Notes: generated by a model not told the origin, from the sequence alone. DNA of 64,000 nt from Streptomyces cyaneochromogenes (GCF_003963535.1 NZ_CP034539.1:6014001-6078000); one strand, 5' to 3'; numbered from the stretch's first letter, positions 7,357 to 16,119 are shown. Program-made: numbers and translations.

Positions 7357-7953
7357 ATGGAAAACCGGCCCACCCGCGTTCGACTCCTCGACGCCGCGCA
7401 CGAGCTGATGCGCACGGTCGGGCTGGCGCGGACCACGACGAAGGAGATCGCACGGGCGGCCGGGTGCTCCGAGGCGGCGCTGTACAAGCACTTCGACAGC
7501 AAGGAGGAGCTCTTCATCGAGGTGCTCACCGAGCGACTGCCACCGCTGCGCCCGCTGCTCAGCGGCCTCGCCGCCGAGCCGGGCCGGCACTCCCTGGAGG
7601 AGAACCTCACCGAGATCGCCCGCCAGGCGGCGTTGTTCTACGAGCAGAGCTTCCCGATCGCCGCGTCGCTGTACGCGCAGACCGAGCTCAAGCGGCGGCA
7701 CGACGACGCCGTACGGCAGATGGGCGCGGGCCCGCACGTGCCGATCCAGGAGCTCGACACGTATCTGAGGGCCGAGCAGGAACTGGGCCGGGTCGGCACG
7801 GACGCGGACACGTTCGCGGCGGCGTCGCTGCTGATGGGTGCCTGCGCGCAGCGGGCGTTCGCCTATGACGCGACGAAGGAGGCCGTACGGCCGCCGGTGG
7901 ACGAGTTCGCCGCCCGGCTGGCCCGCACGCTGCTGGCCGGTATCGCCGACTGA
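7357..7953 (+). CDS. TetR/AcrR family transcriptional regulator
   Basis: A 198-residue regulator. The helix-turn-helix domain is at residues about 6-52 (RVRLLDAAHELMRTVG, TKEIARAAGCSEAALYKHFD), followed by a helical effector domain ending in EFAARLARTLLAGIAD. It is divergent from the SDR-like oxidoreductase; the shared intergenic region has two GTGAGTA/TACTCAC palindromes, so it likely represses both genes. The ATG follows a GGCGATTGGACG leader without a strong binding site. The ligand is unknown. Confidence 0.88.
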   Translation: MENRPTRVRLLDAAHELMRTVGLARTTTKEIARAAGCSEAALYKHFDSKEELFIEVLTERLPPLRPLLSGLAAEPGRHSLEENLTEIARQAALFYEQSFPIAASLYAQTELKRRHDDAVRQMGAGPHVPIQELDTYLRAEQELGRVGTDADTFAAASLLMGACAQRAFAYDATKEAVRPPVDEFAARLARTLLAGIAD

Positions 7954-7966
7954 TGCCGGCCGCCGA

Positions 7967-8995
7967 CTAGGCGAGCCAGTCGTCCACCCCCGCCAGCAGC
8001 TTCGCCTTCATCTCCTCCGGCGCCGCCGACCCCCGCACCGACTGCCGGGCCAGTTCCGCCAGCTCCTCGTCCGTGAAGGCGTGGTGCCGGCGCGCGATGT
8101 CGTACTGGGCGGCGAGGCGCGAGCCGAAGAGCAGAGGGTCGTCGGCGCCGAGGGCCATCGGGACGCCCGCCTCGAAGAGCGTCCGCAGCGGGACGTCCTC
8201 GGGCTTCTCGTAGACGCCGAGGGCGACGTTCGACGCGGGACACACCTCGCAGGTCACGCCCCTGTCCGCGAGCCGCTTCAGCAGCCGCGGGTCCTCCGCC
8301 GCCCGCACCCCGTGGCCGATCCGGTTCGCGTCCAGGTCGTCCAGGCAGTCCCGGACCGAGGACGGGCCGGTCAGCTCGCCGCCGTGCGGTGCCGACAGCA
8401 GGCCGCCCTCGCTGGCGATGTGGAAGGCGCGGTCGAAGTCCCGCGCCATGCCCCGGCGTTCGTCGTTCGACAGCCCGAAGCCCACCACGCCCCGGTCGGC
8501 GTACCGCACCGCCAGCCGCGCCAGCGTGCGGGCGTCCAGGGGGTGCTTCATCCGGTTGGCGGCGACCAGGACGCGCATCCCGAGCCCCGTGTCCCGCGAC
8601 GCCGTCTCCACCGCGTCCAGGATGATCTCCAGCGCCGGGATCAGACCGCCGAGCCGGGGCGCGTACGACGTCGGGTCGACCTGGATCTCCAGCCAGCCCG
8701 AGCCGTCCTTGATGTCCTCCTCCGCGGCCTCCCTGACCAGCCGCTGGATGTCCTCCGGCTGCCGCAGGCACGAGCGTGCCGAGTCGTACAGGCGCTGGAA
8801 GCGGAACCAGCCCCGCTCGTCCGTCGCCCGCAGCTTCGGCGGCTCCCCGCTGGTCAGCGCGTCGGTCAGCGCCTCGGGCAGGCGCACGCCGTACTTGTCG
8901 GCCAGTTCCAGCAGGGTCGCCGGCCGCATCGAGCCGGTGAAGTGCAGGTGCAGATGGGCTTTCGGCAGCTCAGAGACATCACGTACACGCTCCAT
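7967..8995 (-). CDS. add: Adenosine deaminase
   Basis: A 342-residue metal-dependent hydrolase converting adenosine to inosine in purine salvage. Visible motifs are HLHLHFTGSMRP near residue 14 (the HxH zinc ligands), PHGGELTGP (catalytic Glu region), RIGHGVRA, TCEVCPASNV and ALGADDPLLFGS (third His and Asp region). It lies downstream of aspC on the same strand, separated by a terminator, and converges with the TetR gene. HFTGSM replaces the more usual HLEGS, so a neighbouring substrate such as an adenosine analogue or adenine is possible. Confidence 0.88.
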   Translation of the reverse strand: MERVRDVSELPKAHLHLHFTGSMRPATLLELADKYGVRLPEALTDALTSGEPPKLRATDERGWFRFQRLYDSARSCLRQPEDIQRLVREAAEEDIKDGSGWLEIQVDPTSYAPRLGGLIPALEIILDAVETASRDTGLGMRVLVAANRMKHPLDARTLARLAVRYADRGVVGFGLSNDERRGMARDFDRAFHIASEGGLLSAPHGGELTGPSSVRDCLDDLDANRIGHGVRAAEDPRLLKRLADRGVTCEVCPASNVALGVYEKPEDVPLRTLFEAGVPMALGADDPLLFGSRLAAQYDIARRHHAFTDEELAELARQSVRGSAAPEEMKAKLLAGVDDWLA

Positions 8996-9070
8996 TCCAG
9001 GATCCTGCCGTACGTCTGAGCCGTCCCGGTAGCGGTTTCCCCTTTAGTGGTCTTGCTCGCACAAACAAAT

Positions 9071-9101
9071 GGGGCCGCCCCCGAGAATCCGGAGGCGGCC
9101 C
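9071..9101 (-). terminator. Terminator of aspC
   Basis: GGGCCGCC and GGCGGCCC form the stem between aspC and add. Read on the minus strand, the hairpin is followed by ATTTGTTTG, the T-rich tail expected of an intrinsic terminator. Confidence 0.7.
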
Positions 9102-9118
9102 ATGGCAGAAGACGGACG

Positions 9119-10345
9119 TCAGTCCCTGGCCTCCGCCAGCAGCTTCTGGATCCGGCTCACGCCCTCGACGAGGTCCTCGTCGCCGAGCGCATACGACAGC
9201 CGCAGGTAGCCCGGCGTACCGAACGCCTCACCCGGGACGACCGCGACCTCGGCCTCCTCCAGGATCAACGCGGCCAGCTCGACGCTGTCCTGCGGGCGCT
9301 TGCCGCGGATCTCCTTGCCGATCAGCGCCTTCACCGACGGGTACGCGTAGAAGGCGCCCTCGGGCTCCGGGCAGACCACGCCGTCGATCTCGTTGAGCAT
9401 CCGCACGATCGTCTTGCGACGGCGGTCGAAGGCCTCACGCATCTTCGCGACGGCGTCCAGGTCGCCGGAGACGGCGGCGAGGGCGGCCACCTGGGCCACG
9501 TTGGACACGTTCGAGGTGGCGTGCGACTGGAGGTTGGTCGCGGCCTTGACGACGTCCTTCGGGCCGATGATCCAGCCGACCCGCCAGCCCGTCATGGCGT
9601 ACGTCTTGGCGACACCGTTGACCACGATGCACTTGTCGCGCAGCTCGGGGAGGATCGCGGGCAGCGAGGTGAACGTCGCGTCGCCGTAGACGAGGTGCTC
9701 GTAGATCTCGTCCGTCATGACCCACAGGCCGTGCTCGACGGCCCAGCGGCCGATCGCCTCGGCGTCCTCGGCGCTGTAGACCGCGCCGGTCGGGTTGGAC
9801 GGGGAGACGAACAGGACGACCTTCGTCTTCTCGGTGCGGGCGGCTTCCAGCTGCTCGACCGAGACGCGGTAGCCGGTCGTCTCGTCGGCGACGACCTCGA
9901 CCGGGACACCGCCGGCGAGACGGATCGACTCGGGGTACGTCGTCCAGTACGGCGCCGGGACGATGACCTCGTCGCCCGGGTCGAGGATCGCGGCGAAGGC
10001 TTCGTAGATGGCCTGCTTGCCGCCGTTGGTGACCAGGATCTGCGAGACCTCGGGCTCGTAGCCGGAGTCGCGCAGCGTCTTCGCGGCGATCGCGGCCTTC
10101 AGCTCGGGCAGGCCGCCGGCCGGGGTGTAGCGGTGGTACTTCGGGTTCTTGCACGCCTCGATGGCGGCCTCGACGATGTAGTCCGGGGTCGGGAAGTCGG
10201 GCTCACCGGCGCCGAAGCCGATCACCGGACGCCCGGCGGCCTTGAGGGCCTTGGCCTTCGCGTCCACGGCGAGGGTGGCGGACTCGGAGATCGCGCCGAC
10301 TCGGGCGGAGACCCGGCGCTCGGTGGGTGGGGTTGCAGCGCTCAT
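9119..10345 (-). CDS. aspC: Pyridoxal-phosphate aspartate/aromatic aminotransferase
   Basis: A 408-residue class I aminotransferase, which moves the amino group of aspartate to 2-oxoglutarate to give oxaloacetate and glutamate. GFGAGEPDFPTPD is at the N-terminus, TNGGKQAIYEAF in the cofactor region, FVSPSNPTGAVYS binds substrate, and the PLP lysine is in GVAKTYAMTGWRVGW. The C-terminal substrate arginine lies in GYLRLSYALGDE. The start at 10345 (MSAATPP) is preferred over 10354 and over longer options because the core family begins shortly after; no clear binding site decides it. Confidence 0.9.
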   Translation of the reverse strand: MSAATPPTERRVSARVGAISESATLAVDAKAKALKAAGRPVIGFGAGEPDFPTPDYIVEAAIEACKNPKYHRYTPAGGLPELKAAIAAKTLRDSGYEPEVSQILVTNGGKQAIYEAFAAILDPGDEVIVPAPYWTTYPESIRLAGGVPVEVVADETTGYRVSVEQLEAARTEKTKVVLFVSPSNPTGAVYSAEDAEAIGRWAVEHGLWVMTDEIYEHLVYGDATFTSLPAILPELRDKCIVVNGVAKTYAMTGWRVGWIIGPKDVVKAATNLQSHATSNVSNVAQVAALAAVSGDLDAVAKMREAFDRRRKTIVRMLNEIDGVVCPEPEGAFYAYPSVKALIGKEIRGKRPQDSVELAALILEEAEVAVVPGEAFGTPGYLRLSYALGDEDLVEGVSRIQKLLAEARD

Positions 10346-10630
10346 GGGACCCATCGTTTCAGACCGGAAACGCGGGCGGCACGCGGGTTTCACAGACTGA
10401 ACATCGGCTGAACATCTGTCCGGATCGGCCCCTCGGCCAGGGCGATCTTGCGGTGGCGGACGGCCGAACTCCGGGCGATCTCCCGTCGTTCAAGTCCTCA
10501 TCGGCCACTTTCTGTTCGACGAGGCGCCCGGGACCACGTACACTCTCACCTCGTTGGCCTTCAGCAGTCCGCGGTCGCAGGGTGCACAACGAGCACCCGG
10601 TCGGATGCGGTACGTTGGGGGACACCACAA
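10346..10630. promoter_or_regulatory. Divergent gap between aspC and tRNA-Trp
   Basis: No gene was seen in these 285 bases. TACACT at about 10539 and TACGTT at about 10611 look like -10 elements facing the tRNA. GGGTGC and GCACCC at about 10580-10598 can form a short hairpin between them. Confidence 0.35.
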
Positions 10631-10703
10631 AGGGTCGTAGCTCAATTGGTAGAGCACCGGTCTCCAAAACCGGCGGTTGGGGGTTCAAGTCCCTCCGGCC
10701 CTG
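10631..10703 (+). tRNA. tRNA-Trp (CCA)
   Basis: A 73-base cloverleaf. Acceptor AGGGTCG pairs with CGGCCCT (one T-G pair), anticodon stem CCGGT/ACCGG closes loop CTCCAAA giving anticodon CCA, and the T arm is GGGGGTTCAAGTCCC. Its place just before secE-nusG is conserved in Actinobacteria, including mycobacteria. Confidence 0.95.
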
Positions 10704-10811
10704 CTACACACACCTTCGCCAGGATGTGTGCGCATGTACGTACAGCAATGCACCGCCGTGCGGCTCAGACCGGGCGCGGCACGGCCACGACCCGGAATCA
10801 GGTGAGGACGA

Positions 10812-11096
10812 GTGACGGACGCCGTGGGCTCCATCGACATGCCTGATGCCCAGGATGAGGCGCCGGAGTCCAAGAAGACCCGCAAGGGCGGCAAGCGCGG
10901 CAAGAAGGGCCCGCTGAAGCGACTCGCGCTCTTCTACCGCCAGATCGTCGCGGAACTCCGCAAGGTCGTCTGGCCTACGCGTAACCAGCTGACGACGTAC
11001 ACCACTGTGGTGATCATCTTCGTCGTCATCATGATCGGCCTGGTGACCGTGATTGACTATGGGCTCGACAACGCCGCCAAGTACGTCTTTGGCTGA
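10812..11096 (+). CDS. secE: Preprotein translocase subunit SecE
   Basis: A 94-residue tail-anchored subunit of the SecYEG channel. An acidic, then Lys-rich N-terminus (KKTRKGGKRGKKG) is followed by the conserved amphipathic helix IVAELRKVVWPTRNQL and one transmembrane helix (TVVIIFVVIMIGLVTVIDYG, about residues 64-83). GTG start with GGTGAGGACG upstream. It lies in the conserved tRNA-Trp-secE-nusG order. Confidence 0.95.
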   Translation: MTDAVGSIDMPDAQDEAPESKKTRKGGKRGKKGPLKRLALFYRQIVAELRKVVWPTRNQLTTYTTVVIIFVVIMIGLVTVIDYGLDNAAKYVFG

Positions 11097-11108
11097 GCCA
11101 AGAGCGAA

Positions 11109-11135
11109 GGGCGCCGTGGTTACCGGCGCCCCTTT
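11109..11135 (+). terminator. Hairpin between secE and nusG
   Basis: GGGCGCC (11109-11115) pairs with GGCGCCC (11125-11131), followed by CTTTCG. It may partially terminate or process the secE transcript before nusG. Confidence 0.5.
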
Positions 11136-11176
11136 CGCATGTTCCACCCCTATGTATCCAGGAAGAAGCAGCCACC

Positions 11177-12001
11177 GTGTCTGACCAGAACCTGAACGAC
11201 GCCGTCGAGCCGCTCGGGCAGGAAGCCGAGTCCGTGGAAGACGAGCTCGACATCGTCGAGGGCGCGGACGAGGACCTGGACGAGGTCGAGGCTGCCGACG
11301 CCGAGGCGGGCGAGCCGGCCGAGGAGGCCGCGCTGCACGTGGAGGACGAGGAAGAGGCCGAGGCCGAGGAAGAGGCCGAGCCCGTCGACCCCATCGCCGC
11401 CCTGCGTGAGGAACTCCGCACGCTGCCCGGCGAGTGGTACGTCATCCACACCTATGCCGGTTACGAGAACCGCGTGAAGACCAACCTGGAGCAGCGCGCC
11501 GTCTCGCTGAACGTCGAGGACTACATCTTCCAGGCCGAGGTGCCGCAGGAAGAGGTCGTCCAGATCAAGAACGGCGACCGCAAGACGATCAAGCAGAACA
11601 AGCTCCCGGGTTACGTCCTGGTCCGTATGGACCTGACGAACGAGTCCTGGGGTGTCGTCCGCAACACCCCCGGCGTCACCGGCTTCGTGGGCAACGCCTA
11701 CGACCCGTACCCGCTGACCCTGGACGAGATCGTCAAGATGCTCGCCCCGGAGGCCGAGGAGAAGGCCGCCCGCGAGGCCGCCGAGGCCGAGGGCAAGCCC
11801 GCTCCGCAGCGCAAGGTCGAGGTCCAGGTGCTGGACTTCGAGGTCGGCGACTCGGTCACCGTCACCGACGGCCCGTTCGCCACGCTGCAGGCCACCATCA
11901 ACGAGATCAACGCCGACTCGAAGAAGGTCAAGGGTCTCGTGGAGATCTTCGGCCGCGAGACGCCGGTCGAGCTGTCCTTCGACCAGATCCAGAAGAACTG
12001 A
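11177..12001 (+). CDS. nusG: Transcription termination/antitermination factor NusG
   Basis: A 274-residue protein. The first 85 or so residues are an acidic low-complexity tail typical of Streptomyces NusG. The NGN domain follows (GEWYVIHTYAGYENRVKTNL, later GYVLVRMDL and TPGVTGFVG), with a Glu-rich linker. The C-terminal KOW domain contains FEVGDSVTVTDGPFA and ends near DQIQKN. It binds RNA polymerase and couples it to pausing, Rho or ribosomes. GTG start. Confidence 0.96.
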   Translation: MSDQNLNDAVEPLGQEAESVEDELDIVEGADEDLDEVEAADAEAGEPAEEAALHVEDEEEAEAEEEAEPVDPIAALREELRTLPGEWYVIHTYAGYENRVKTNLEQRAVSLNVEDYIFQAEVPQEEVVQIKNGDRKTIKQNKLPGYVLVRMDLTNESWGVVRNTPGVTGFVGNAYDPYPLTLDEIVKMLAPEAEEKAAREAAEAEGKPAPQRKVEVQVLDFEVGDSVTVTDGPFATLQATINEINADSKKVKGLVEIFGRETPVELSFDQIQKN

Positions 12002-12006
12002 GCCAC

Positions 12007-12507
12007 TTGGCCGACATACGCGACGAGGACGCCCCGCCGGTGGATTCCGGTCCGGGGCGTCTTCGCCGTTTCCGCCTGCCCATGGTGTTCCTGCTGCTGG
12101 CAGCGGTGTTCGCGACCGGCCCGGCCTACCTCGGCGCGACCCAGTGGCAGCGGGTGGCGCAGGTTCAGGACGGTGTCCCCGCGGTCGGCACCTTCCATGC
12201 CGAGGGGTCCAACTGCTGGGGTCAGCGCTGCTGGGTCGAATTCGAGGCCGACGGCAAGCGGGTCGAGGCCGATCTGCCCGCCCTCACCCGTGTCAGCAAG
12301 CGCAAGGTCTCGCGGGACGGCAAGCCGATCACCGTCAGATACCTGGCCTCGGATCCCACGGTGGCGGCGGAGGAGGACGGCTTCGGCTACGTGGGCGCCG
12401 TCACCGCCATGTCCGCCCTGCCCGCCGTGATCCTGCTGATCTTCGGTGCCGGCACCCTCGCGGCCGTATTGCGCGGGCGGCCGCCCTTCTCGCCGTGGTC
12501 CTCCTGA
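12007..12507 (+). CDS. DUF3592-like membrane protein inserted between nusG and rplK
   Basis: About 166 residues if translated from TTG at 12007, five bases after the nusG stop; ATG 12082 would shorten it by 25 residues. Two hydrophobic helices, MVFLLLAAVFATGPAYLG near the N-terminus and MSALPAVILLIFGAGTLAAV near the C-terminus, flank an extracytoplasmic beta-rich segment. That segment has a CWGQRCWVEFEADG pattern (two Cys) and KPITVRYLASDPTVA, typical of DUF3592. The function is unknown. The position inside the nusG-rplK interval suggests co-transcription. The exact start is uncertain. Confidence 0.6.
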   Translation: MADIRDEDAPPVDSGPGRLRRFRLPMVFLLLAAVFATGPAYLGATQWQRVAQVQDGVPAVGTFHAEGSNCWGQRCWVEFEADGKRVEADLPALTRVSKRKVSRDGKPITVRYLASDPTVAAEEDGFGYVGAVTAMSALPAVILLIFGAGTLAAVLRGRPPFSPWSS

Positions 12508-12627
12508 GCTGCCGATTTCATGTCCCGCCGCCACAGCAGCTATCGTGGTGCGGTATGCCATCTGCCCGGTGATTCATCCGAATGACGCAGGTGGTACTCA
12601 ACCTCTCAGTAAGGACCCGGAGAGAGC

Positions 12628-13062
12628 ATGCCTCCCAAGAAGAAGAAGGTCACGGGGCTCATCAAGCTCCAGATCCAGGCCGGTGCGGCCAACCCGGCTC
12701 CGCCGGTCGGCCCGGCGCTGGGTCAGCACGGCGTCAACATCATGGAGTTCTGCAAGGCCTACAACGCCGCGACCGAGTCGCAGCGCGGTTGGGTCATCCC
12801 GGTGGAGATCACGGTCTACGAGGACCGCTCCTTCACCTTCATCACCAAGACCCCGCCGGCCGCGAAGATGATCCTCAAGGCCGCTGGTGTCGAGAAGGGC
12901 TCTGGCGAGCCGCACAAGACCAAGGTCGCCAAGATCACTGAGGCGCAGGTCCGCGAGATCGCCACCACCAAGATGCCCGACCTCAACGCCAATGACCTGG
13001 ACGCCGCGTCCAAGATCATCGCCGGCACCGCCCGTTCCATGGGCATCACGGTCGAGGGCTGA
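12628..13062 (+). CDS. rplK: 50S ribosomal protein L11
   Basis: A 144-residue protein that binds the GTPase-associated region of 23S rRNA with L10/L12. The N-terminal segment [20 protein letters not shown] includes the two prolines linked to thiostrepton sensitivity in this family, both intact. The C-terminal RNA-binding domain ends [13 protein letters not shown] follows CCCGGAGAGAGC. It is followed by rplA after 79 bases. Confidence 0.97.
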
Positions 13063-13141
13063 CCTCAACCCCCCAAGCAGAAGTCAGTGGCAGGGCCTGC
13101 TCGGCCCGGACCACAACTCCTAAGAAAACCCAGGAGCAGTA

Positions 13142-13867
13142 GTGAGCAAGCGCAGCAAGACTCTCCGCGCTGCGGACGCGAAGATCGACCGGGAGAAGCT
13201 CTACGCCCCGCTCGAGGCCGTCCGTCTCGCCAAGGAGACGTCCACGACCAAGTTCGACGGCACCGTCGAGGTCGCCTTCCGTCTGGGTGTCGACCCGCGT
13301 AAGGCCGACCAGATGGTCCGTGGCACCGTGAACCTTCCGCACGGCACCGGTAAGACCGCCCGGGTCCTGGTCTTCGCGACCGGTGACCGTGCTGCGGCCG
13401 CGGAAGCCGCGGGCGCCGACATCGTCGGCTCCGACGAACTGATCGACGAGGTCTCGAAGGGCCGTCTGGACTTCGACGCCGTCGTCGCCACCCCGGACCT
13501 CATGGGCAAGGTCGGCCGCCTCGGCCGCGTGCTCGGTCCGCGTGGTCTGATGCCGAACCCGAAGACCGGCACCGTCACCCCCGACGTGGCCAAGGCCGTC
13601 ACCGACATCAAGGGCGGCAAGATCGAGTTCCGCGTCGACAAGCACTCGAACCTGCACTTCATCATCGGCAAGGTGTCCTTCGACGACACCAAGCTGGTGG
13701 AGAACTACGGCGCCGCGCTGGAGGAGATCCTTCGTCTGAAGCCGTCCGCCGCCAAGGGTCGTTACATCAAGAAGGCCGCGATCAGCACCACGATCGGCCC
13801 CGGCGTTCCGGTCGACCCGAACCGCACCCGCAACCTCCTCGTCGAGGAGGACCCGGCCGCGGTCTGA
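13142..13867 (+). CDS. rplA: 50S ribosomal protein L1
   Basis: A 241-residue L1-stalk protein. GTVNLPHGTGKTARVLVFA and GRVLGPRGLMPNPKTGTVT are the conserved L1 segments. GTG start with AGGAGCAGTA upstream. In many bacteria L1 represses its own operon by binding the mRNA; no mimic site was identified here. It ends the rplK-rplA unit before a strong terminator. Confidence 0.97.
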   Translation: MSKRSKTLRAADAKIDREKLYAPLEAVRLAKETSTTKFDGTVEVAFRLGVDPRKADQMVRGTVNLPHGTGKTARVLVFATGDRAAAAEAAGADIVGSDELIDEVSKGRLDFDAVVATPDLMGKVGRLGRVLGPRGLMPNPKTGTVTPDVAKAVTDIKGGKIEFRVDKHSNLHFIIGKVSFDDTKLVENYGAALEEILRLKPSAAKGRYIKKAAISTTIGPGVPVDPNRTRNLLVEEDPAAV

Positions 13868-13891
13868 GCCAACGGCTCACCAGGCTCGAAG

Positions 13892-13924
13892 CGGGCCCCG
13901 CACCCTTCCCGGGTGCGGGGCCCG
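13892..13924 (+). terminator. Terminator after rplA
   Basis: GGGCCCCGCACCC pairs with GGGTGCGGGGCCC around a TTCC loop, giving an extremely stable hairpin 25 bases after the rplA stop. Confidence 0.8.
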
Positions 13925-13997
13925 TCCCCTTGTCCGGCCGCGTTCTGTCAGTGCCCTGGGTTAACTTGCATCAACGGGGTTCGCACAGGGGGGACGA

Positions 13998-14807
13998 ATG
14001 ACGAGCACGAGGGCGCGCCGGTCGGCGTTCCGGTTCGCGCTGCTGACCGCGCTGACGGCCCTGGCCGCCGCCTGCACCTCCTCCGGCCGCCCCGACGCAG
14101 AGAACCGCGCCACCCCCTCCCAGGCCGTCATGGCAGCCCTGCGCACGGTGGAGCGGTCCACCGGCGAGGCCGAGTCCGCCCGGGTGCGGTCGACGACCAC
14201 CATGGGCGCGGAGCTGTCCATGAAGTGCGACGGCACCCTCGCCTGGCGCGACGGCCTCACAGGCACCCTGACGATCACGTACACCGGCGGCACGACGGCC
14301 GAGACGATGCGCCGGCTGGGCACCACATCGATGGAGGCCCGCTATCTCCCCGACGCCTACTACGCCCGCATGGGCGAGAGGTTCGCGGAGAAGGCCGACG
14401 GCAAGCACTGGATCAAGTACGCCTACGACGACCTGGAGAGCCTCGCCGGCAGCTCCGGAGCGGCCCTCGCGGACCAGATGCGCGGCACCGCGCCGCACAC
14501 GTCGGTGAAGCTGCTGCTGTCCTCCACGGACGTACGCAAGGTCGGCGAGGAGACGGTGAGGGGCGAGCGCACCGCGCACTACTCCGGCACCGTGTCCGCA
14601 AAGGGCGCCGGCTCGCAGACCGTCGACATATGGGTCGACGACCGCGATCTCCTGGTCAAGAAGGTCGAGAAGGGCCACACGGCCACGGGAGGGAAGCTCA
14701 CCCAGACCGCGTTCTACAGCGACTACGGCGTGAGGACCACGGCCGAGAAGCCTCCGGCGGGGGACACGGTGGACCTCAAGGACCTGCTGGAGAAGAAGGG
14801 CGGCTGA
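13998..14807 (+). CDS. Putative secreted lipoprotein (LppX/LprAFG-like)
   Basis: A 269-residue protein. A basic N-terminus, hydrophobic helix and lipobox LAAAC (Cys at about residue 31) mark it as an exported lipoprotein. The mature part has the layout of actinobacterial LppX_LprAFG-type proteins: SARVRSTTTMGAELSMKCDG, TYTGGTTAETMRRLG, then alternating strand patterns such as TVDIWVDDRDLLVKK. No enzymatic motif is seen. It lies between rplA and the rplJ leader, where streptomycetes often carry a lipoprotein gene, and probably has its own promoter. Lipid or glycolipid carriage is only a family-based guess. Confidence 0.78.
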   Translation: MTSTRARRSAFRFALLTALTALAAACTSSGRPDAENRATPSQAVMAALRTVERSTGEAESARVRSTTTMGAELSMKCDGTLAWRDGLTGTLTITYTGGTTAETMRRLGTTSMEARYLPDAYYARMGERFAEKADGKHWIKYAYDDLESLAGSSGAALADQMRGTAPHTSVKLLLSSTDVRKVGEETVRGERTAHYSGTVSAKGAGSQTVDIWVDDRDLLVKKVEKGHTATGGKLTQTAFYSDYGVRTTAEKPPAGDTVDLKDLLEKKGG

Positions 14808-14824
14808 GCACCGTAAGGGCCGAT

Positions 14825-14854
14825 TTGCTTGACGGCGATGGCGTCCCGTACTCT
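14825..14854 (+). promoter_or_regulatory. Candidate promoter of rplJ-rplL
   Basis: A -35-like TTGCTT (14825-14830) and a -10-like TACTCT (14849-14854) are 18 bp apart just upstream of the L10-type leader. An overlapping TTGACG at about 14829 is an alternative -35. Confidence 0.4.
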
Positions 14855-14859
14855 CCTAC

Positions 14860-15045
14860 AGAAGCCCAAGACCGCTGGTCGTTGCCGTGCACTCGCGAGA
14901 GAGCGCGGTGGCCGAAGGATCCGCTGAAATGCGGGCGACCCGCGCAGGTGACAGTGGAAGAACTCCCGGAGTGCGTGCGACAAGCATGTACGGCCGGTCG
15001 AGTCCGCCCCGTGCGCCTGCGCCGGGGCGTTTCGTTTTCCCCAGT
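14860..15045 (+). ncRNA. L10-type ribosomal protein leader with attenuator
   Basis: This long untranslated stretch before rplJ contains the CCCAAGACCGCTGGTCG segment typical of actinobacterial L10 leaders. It ends in a hairpin GCCCCG...CGGGGC (15006-15028) followed by GTTTCGTTTTCC, which looks like an attenuator. By family knowledge L10 or L10-L12 binds such leaders to repress rplJ-rplL; pairing was judged by eye only. Confidence 0.6.
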
Positions 15046-15095
15046 CCTCCTTCGGGTCCGCGCGGTCCGAATCACCCGGAAGGAGGCCGAGGCTC

Positions 15096-15626
15096 ATGGC
15101 GAGGCCCGACAAGGCTGCCGCGGTTGCCGAGTTGACGGAGCAGTTCCGCAACTCCAGCGCCGCTGTGCTGACCGAGTACCGCGGTCTCACCGTGGCGCAG
15201 CTCAAGACACTGCGCCGGTCGCTCGGTGAGAACGCCCAGTACGCCGTGGTGAAGAACACGCTGACCAAGATTGCGGCCAACGAGGCCGGGATCTCGACGC
15301 TCGACGACCTGTTCAACGGTCCGACGGCTGTCGCCTTCGTCACCGGTGACCCGGTGGAGTCGGCGAAGGGTCTCCGTGACTTCGCCAAGGACAACCCGAA
15401 TCTCGTCATCAAGGGCGGTGTCCTTGACGGCAAGGCGCTCAGCGCCGACGAGATCAAGAAGCTTGCGGACCTCGAGTCCCGCGAGGTTCTGCTCGCCAAG
15501 CTGGCGGGCGCCCTGAAGGGCAAGCAGACGCAGGCTGCTCAGGTCTTCCAGGCGCTCCCGTCGAAGCTCGTCCGCACCGTGGACGCGCTTCGTGCCAAGC
15601 AGGACGAGCAGGGCGGTGCCGAGTAA
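15096..15626 (+). CDS. rplJ: 50S ribosomal protein L10
   Basis: A 176-residue stalk base protein that anchors L7/L12 dimers to the ribosome. The N-terminal rRNA-binding domain includes EYRGLTVAQLKTLRRSLGE and VVKNTLTKIA. The C-terminal helix (after ALPSKLVRTVDALRAKQ) is the L12-binding part. ATG with AAGGAGG binding site. It follows the L10-type leader and precedes rplL by 112 bases. Confidence 0.97.
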   Translation: MARPDKAAAVAELTEQFRNSSAAVLTEYRGLTVAQLKTLRRSLGENAQYAVVKNTLTKIAANEAGISTLDDLFNGPTAVAFVTGDPVESAKGLRDFAKDNPNLVIKGGVLDGKALSADEIKKLADLESREVLLAKLAGALKGKQTQAAQVFQALPSKLVRTVDALRAKQDEQGGAE

Positions 15627-15738
15627 TTCGGCTCGCACGATGACCACCGCCGCCTGAGGCGGGGGTCGCAGCGGGCCAACGTACGCCCGCCAAACATGTA
15701 CATCCGGCACCAGCCGAATTAGTGGAAGGAAAGCCATC

Positions 15739-16119
15739 GTGGCTCTCACCCAGGACGAACTGCTCGCCGAGTTCGAGGGCATGACCCTCATCCAGCTCTC
15801 CGAGTTCGTGAAGGCGTTCGAGGAGAAGTTCGACGTCACCGCCGCCGCCGCGGTCGCCGTTGCCGGCCCGGCCGGCCCGGCCGCCCCGGCCGAGGCTGCC
15901 GAGGAGAAGGACGAGTTCGACGTCATCCTCACCGGTGCCGGCGACAAGAAGATCCAGGTCATCAAGGTCGTGCGTGAGCTCACCTCCCTCGGCCTGAAGG
16001 AGGCCAAGGACCTGGTCGACGGTGCGCCGAAGCCGGTTCTGGAGAAGGTCAACAAGGAGGCCGCGGACAAGGCCAAGGAGTCCCTCGAGGGCGCCGGCGC
16101 CTCCGTCGAGGTCAAGTAA
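15739..16119 (+). CDS. rplL: 50S ribosomal protein L7/L12
   Basis: A 126-residue stalk protein that recruits translation GTPases. The N-terminal dimerisation domain is followed by an Ala/Pro-rich hinge (residues about 37-55). The C-terminal globular domain has KIQVIKVVRELTSLGLKEAK and GAPKPVLEKV. GTG start with GGAAGGAAAG upstream. It is followed by an attenuator-like hairpin before rpoB. Confidence 0.97.
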   Translation: MALTQDELLAEFEGMTLIQLSEFVKAFEEKFDVTAAAAVAVAGPAGPAAPAEAAEEKDEFDVILTGAGDKKIQVIKVVRELTSLGLKEAKDLVDGAPKPVLEKVNKEAADKAKESLEGAGASVEVK

